Made by a program: the position numbers and the translations under genes
The notes under the pieces: model-generated
What the model was told of the DNA's origin: nothing
The model's input: only the letters and a program-made list of their open reading frames with translations
Database searches by the model: none
Assembly (NCBI GenBank): GCA_033961575.1
Contig: CM066732.1
Location: forward strand, 66,688,687 to 66,752,686
From: Aselliscus stoliczkanus
Lineage: Eukaryota; Chordata; Mammalia; Chiroptera; Hipposideridae
Direction of reading: 5' to 3'
Length of the DNA: 64,000 bases
Shown: positions 59,681 to 64,000 of the stretch, piece after piece
How the letters are laid out: each line of letters begins with the position of its first letter
Numbering within the stretch: position 1 is the first letter of the stretch

Positions 59681-60989
59681 TGCCAAATGTGTTTACTGAA
59701 GTCAAAATCCTCCCTGCTGATAAGGAATAACTGTATTTCTCCATTTTCTATTTCCACTATGACTGCCCTGGTTTAGGTTTTAATCTCAACCATGTATGAA
59801 TTCAATCTCACTTTTCCATATTCATTGTCTAATACTCTAATCCCACACTAACTTTCCTAAGAGTCTCCTTTTGTCTACTTTGACAAAGACAACCCTACAT
59901 TTCTCTAGGCTTCTTTAGAAAATTATTGCAACCAAAATTCATATCCAAATTGAAATCTAGGATCCACAACAGTTTTTCCCCATTGGGATGAGATAATGTC
60001 AGCTTCAATGATTGAGCAGAGAAAAGCACAAGAAGAAAGGAAGGTTCCACATTGGGGGGTGAAAAAAAAGACAACTTTGATTTCTGACACACTTTATCAT
60101 GACAATCAAACTTGCAGTATCAGGAGAGATCAAGATATTTGCTACCCCACCAATTCCCAGAAAGTGCTCCTAGGAACTCCAGAGGCACAGGATAGGATGT
60201 TCATGGTTTTGTGTCCAGGTAGATTTAGAAAGTGGCACAGTTGGATGAAGATAAATGGATTTCTTTCCTAAAATTCTCAAAACCTTTTAATTTAGCTTGC
60301 TAACAGGCCTAGTAATACACCAATACAGGAAAATTATAGGCTATATGTCCCAAATTTATTTGTCCAAGAAACCCTTTTATAGATGATCCCATAGAACTAC
60401 TGTTTCCAAAGATATCACTGGGGAAAATGCTGATCTAGACCACTCTGACAAATTGTAACTTACTTAGAGCCACAGTCAGGATAAGAACTCTATCTATTCT
60501 CAATCTAGTGTTTACTGACAGGAACATTTCTGTTTGTCTTAGGCTTTTTTCGTGGCAGAAAACTTCTTCAAGCCATATCGAATAGAAAGAAAATGGAGAG
60601 AAGGGCAGAGATAAGTGGGGAGCCTCACCTGGGGTAAGCTGATCACAGGATCCCGGAAGGAACTGCCCTTAGATTAGTAAGGAGATTGCCATCTCCAGCA
60701 TGAAACTGTAATTGAAAGGTTTAATTCTTAGCTGAGTAAGAATAAACACTAAAGAAGTCATTGCATGTATAAAGATAAATCATTAAAATTATTGAAATTA
60801 AACTTGAAATAAAATCATAGAAACTCTCATGACATGTATTAAGAGAACTTTTTACAAAATATGTTTACAATTTTATAAATTTCACTAGCCAAAAGTGGAA
60901 CATAGTGAGCTATAATAAGAATAGTAACTGCAATTGATTGAAAACTTCATATGTTTAAATCAACGTGTGTGTGTGTATTGCAGTTACTA

Positions 60990-60991
<2 letters not shown>
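59681..60991. other. Unique-looking DNA
   Basis: No gene identified. The 59996-60271 plus-strand frame (91 codons) has no recognisable domain. Confidence 0.4.

Positions 60992-61046
<55 letters not shown>
60992..61046. repeat. (TA)n microsatellite
   Basis: About 27 perfect TA units, preceded by a short GT run (60966-60976). Confidence 0.97.
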
Positions 61047-61047
<1 letters not shown>

Positions 61048-61708
61048 CATACACCAGTATATATTTGTAAGGCATGTTTAGAGAACACTAGATGAAAGAA
61101 TCATATTTATATTGTGTTTTCTATAAAACTATATTTAATATAAACAAATAGTTGATGAGAGGAAGCTTCTCTTTACAGAAATTTTCCAAGTAATAAATGA
61201 AGAAGGAATGATAGAACTATAATGTCACTCTAATGAAATAATATATCTAGGTAATGATCATCCAGGCCCCTAAATCACAAAAAGAGAGACATGCAGAATA
61301 TTCATCTGTCTCCTGATGGATCCTCCTATGAAGTATTCTTTTCCTAAAGTTGAACATTAATTTGATCAATCCTCAAGTCCCTAAAGCCTATTATAGTAAA
61401 TACAGGAGACAGAGGATCACATTAAATGACACCAGTGTAATACAATTAGCAAAAATTGACAAAGTGGGAAACTCTATAGAGAAAATACCCTAGTTTCTTC
61501 AACAAATGTTGCATGGGGTGAAAAAAGAAGGAAAAGATAATTATAGCTTTAAGAGACATAGCAACCAATTTCATATGAATGTCCTTTATTTGGATCCTGA
61601 CTTAGTATTTTTTTGGTGTGATACTGTTACTATGTTTTTAAGTAGTTACCTTTTAGAAATGCATACAGGCACTATTTATAAAAACTTGATTTAAAATAAT
61701 CCAGTGTT
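61047..61708. other. Unique-looking AT-rich DNA
   Basis: No gene or confident repeat identified. Confidence 0.4.
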
Positions 61709-61830
61709 GGGCTGGCCGAGTGGCGCCGCGGTTAAGCGCTGGCTTGGGACGCCAGCGGCCCCGGTTCGGGTCCCACTTATGAGGGCCAGTGACACTGCCC
61801 TCAAAAAAAAATAAATAAATAAATAAATAA
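61709..61830 (+). mobile_element. Short tRNA-headed SINE
   Basis: Best-preserved copy in the window (B box ggttcgggtccc). A/(AAAT)n tail and TSD taaaataatccagtgtt on both sides (about 61692-61708 and 61834-61850). Confidence 0.94.
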
Positions 61831-61935
61831 AATAAAATAATCCAGTGTTGGGTGGGGAAGTTTTAAAAATGAAACGAGATTGGCCCTGAGATAATTGTTG
61901 ATGCTGGATGATGGCTATCTAAAGGGCTCATTATA

Positions 61936-62011
61936 CTAATCCCTCTACTTTTATATATGTTTGAAATCATCCTCTAATCCCTCTACTTTTATATATGTTT
62001 GAAATCATCCT
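61936..62011. repeat. Exact 38-bp tandem duplication
   Basis: Bases 61936-61973 are repeated without change at 61974-62011, immediately before an antisense SINE poly(T). Confidence 0.96.
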
Positions 62012-62022
62012 CAATAAAAAGA

Positions 62023-62129
62023 TTTTTTTTTTTTTTGAGGACAGTGTCAGTGACCCTCATATGTGGGACCCGAACCGGGGCGCCGGCTTCCCAAGCCAGC
62101 GCTTAACCACCGCGCCACTCGGCCGGCCC
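62023..62129 (-). mobile_element. Short SINE, antisense (cluster 1 of 3)
   Basis: Poly(T) then reversed SINE ending 'cactcggccggccc'. Confidence 0.92.
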
Positions 62130-62139
62130 AAATGACTGC

Positions 62140-62249
62140 TTTTTTTTTTTTTTTTTGAGGGCAGTGTCACTGGCCCTCACATGTGGGACCGAACCGGGGT
62201 CACTGGCTTCCCAAGCCAGTGCTTAACCACCGCGCCACTCGGCCGGCCC
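62140..62249 (-). mobile_element. Short SINE, antisense (cluster 2 of 3)
   Basis: Poly(T) then reversed SINE, about 10 bp from the previous copy and in the same orientation. Confidence 0.92.
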
Positions 62250-62289
62250 AAAAAAGATATTTTAATGTTTGTGCTAAATCACAATACAG

Positions 62290-62412
62290 TTTTTTTGTTT
62301 GTTTGCTTTTTGTTTTTTTTGAGGGCAGTGTCACTGGCCCTCACATGTGGGACCGAACCGGGGCCGCTGGCTTCCCAAGCCAGCACTTAACCACCAGCCA
62401 CTCGGCCGGCCC
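62290..62412 (-). mobile_element. Short SINE, antisense (cluster 3 of 3)
   Basis: A T-rich interrupted tail (ttttgtttgtttg) then reversed SINE with a small deletion in the A box ('ccaccagccactcgg'). Confidence 0.92.
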
Positions 62413-62984
62413 GATAATCAATGTTTGATTATAAGATAATCAATCTATCAAAGAAGTCACTGATTTACTCTTTAAACATTCTTTTTCTATGTACAGAATT
62501 TTCAGTCCATCTGTTTTCCACTGAAAATATAATAAATACCATTTATTGAATATCATTTATTCAGAAATTCGTAAAGCTGATTAACTAGTTTATCTAACAG
62601 TTTCCATTTTTATGTCATTTTGTCATTGATATGTTATTTTGAATCTTTATGACAAAACTTAAAATGACACATCACAAAATATAGAAGAAAAATATTACTC
62701 TTTAATTCTTTCCCATGTTCACCACATTTCAAGATACTTTCCTTTCTGCTGCACTCATTGAGCTCAATATAATGAATTTACTGTATATTTTACCAGCTAT
62801 TTCATGAATGTGCTTATTCCCTAATCTATTATATTATAATAATCCAAGAATAAGTCCTTATAAATTACTTGGGAAAACCCCTGAGTCTGAATAAATCCTA
62901 TTGAAAAAATGAGATTAAAAGTATTGTATGTTTTTAAAACACAGGTTTTTCAAACAAACAAACAACACCACAACAAAAAAATCC
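62413..62984. other. Unique-looking AT-rich DNA
   Basis: No gene or confident repeat identified. Confidence 0.4.
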
Positions 62985-63215
62985 CAACAAACTCATAGAC
63001 ACAAAAAACAGAAGGGTGGTTACCAGAGGGGAAGGGAGTTGGGAGGAAAACAAAGGGGGTAACGGGGACCAAATGTATGGTGACAGAAGATGAGACCTCA
63101 GGTGGTAAACATACAATAGAGTATATAGGTGTGGTATTATGTTATACACCTGAAATTTATATAATGTTATTAACCAATAGTACCTCAATAAATTTAACAA
63201 AAAATAAATAAAAAA
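62985..63215 (+). mobile_element. L1 3' end fragment
   Basis: 'aactcatagacacaaaaaaca', 'ggtggttaccagagggg', 'ttatacacctgaaatttatat', 'acctcaataaattt' and an A-rich tail: the L1 3'UTR. Confidence 0.75.
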
Positions 63216-63449
63216 TAAAGACATTAAAAAATACAAGTTTTTCTTCCAACATGAACATTCTTTAAATTTTTTTTTCATTACACTTAAAATGTTGGTCTTG
63301 TGGAGAAGGTATCTGAAACCCAACCTCTGCCACTAATATTGTGATCTTAACCAAACCACTTAATAACACAGAAGACGCTTAAACACTTAGGATATAATAT
63401 ATAAATCATAAAATACATAATTGGCATTCTTATGTCAGGTAATGCTCTA

Positions 63450-63630
63450 GAGCAGGGGTCAGCAAGCTTTCTCTGGAAAGGGGTGGGAGTAAATATTTTA
63501 CACTTTGCAGACCATATGATCTTCAAGTATGTTGCAACTACTCACCTCTGCTAATGCAGCGTGAGAGTAACCACAACGTGTAAACAAATGTGAGTGGCTG
63601 TGTTCCAATAAAACTTTACGACATTGGTAT
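63450..63630 (+). mobile_element. hAT/MER-type nonautonomous element fragment
   Basis: Starts at a hAT-like terminus (caggggtcagcaagctttc), then 'agtaaatattttacactttgc', 'gttgcaactactcacctctgc' and 'gtggctgtgttccaataaaac'. This is a well-known ancient mammalian repeat, exact family not named. Confidence 0.65.
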
Positions 63631-63709
63631 TTGAGTTTTATGTAATTTTCATGTATTCTGAAATATTTTGCTTTTGATGTTTTTCCAACCACTTTAAAAT
63701 AAAAAAGGG

Positions 63710-63802
63710 GGGCCGACCGAGTGGCGTGGTGGTTAAGTGCTGGCTTGGGAAGCCAGCAGCCCCAGTTCAGTCCCACATATGAGGGCCAGTGACACTGCCC
63801 TC

Positions 63803-63817
<15 letters not shown>
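63710..63817 (+). mobile_element. Short tRNA-headed SINE
   Basis: Complete head with an A tail that runs into a (TA)n tract. Confidence 0.92.

Positions 63818-63861
<44 letters not shown>
63818..63861. repeat. (TA)n microsatellite between two SINEs
   Basis: About 22 TA units growing out of the SINE A tail. Confidence 0.96.
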
Positions 63862-63863
<2 letters not shown>

Positions 63864-64000
63864 AGCCAAGTGACTCAGTTGGTTAAGAGTTGACTTGGGA
63901 GTACCAGCTCTGAGCAACAGGGCTACCACCGGTTGGGTTCCCCCATGGGCCAGTGATGCTGCACCCTCTACAGCTAAGATGGTGAACAACAGCTTGACTT
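63862..64000 (+). mobile_element. Long-type SINE, cut by window end
   Basis: Head (ccagccaagtgactcagttgg) and the start of the long body (cagctaagatggtgaacaac), like the copy at 4608-5054. It continues beyond the window. Confidence 0.85.

Overview
The window looks like non-coding, repeat-dense, AT-rich mammalian nuclear DNA. It has no bacterial-style gene packing and no long intact open reading frames. It does contain L1 LINEs, ancient MIR elements, a MER20-like hAT element, endogenous retrovirus (ERV) remains, microsatellites and many copies of a tRNA-headed SINE with a 'ggccggccgagtggcgcggtgg' type head. That SINE, together with recent mariner-type DNA transposons, suggests a bat, possibly of the horseshoe/leaf-nosed group (Rhin-1-like SINE). 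This assignment is from memory and is moderate at best. I found no functional protein-coding gene; the window is probably intergenic or deep intronic.

Layout. 1-167: 3' part of a betaretrovirus-like LTR. 1.0-1.6 kb: L1 3' end. 2.0-6.3 kb: an internally deleted L1 carrying a solo LTR, three SINEs, an inverted L1 tail and a mariner. 6.4-9.2 kb: MIR and mostly unique DNA. 9.27-9.89 kb: a U6 snRNA pseudogene split by a SINE. 10.86-14.5 kb: a second internally deleted L1 with a long 5'UTR, again with SINE inserts. 15-19.9 kb: unique DNA with MIRs and an old interspersed repeat. 19.97-20.09 kb: a GGAA microsatellite abutting a 5'-truncated ERV (20.09-25.54 kb: gag remnant, protease, RT, RNase H, integrase, env/TM, 3' LTR), all frames broken. 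26.0-26.6 kb: stacked antisense SINEs. 27.7-28.3 kb: a MIR split by L1. 28.3-32.1 kb: mostly unique. 32.10-33.38 kb: a 1,286-bp antisense solo LTR with a 6-bp target duplication. 35.4-37.1 kb: an RCC2 processed pseudogene. 37.1-45.8 kb: mostly unique, with a MER20-like element and scattered short SINEs. 46.1-54.6 kb: an old L1 split by a near-full-length younger L1, and further 3' by a mariner deletion derivative. 55.5-56.8 kb: a full-length but inactivated mariner. 57-64 kb: unique DNA, SINE clusters, (TA)n tracts and a hAT-like fragment.

Nothing here works as a pathway. The window's interest is in its transposable-element biology: SINEs with shared modular heads and tails including a three-unit form, two L1 copies with similar internal deletions, two mariner copies with the same missing 5' half, and insertions dated by nesting and by target-site duplications (TSDs).
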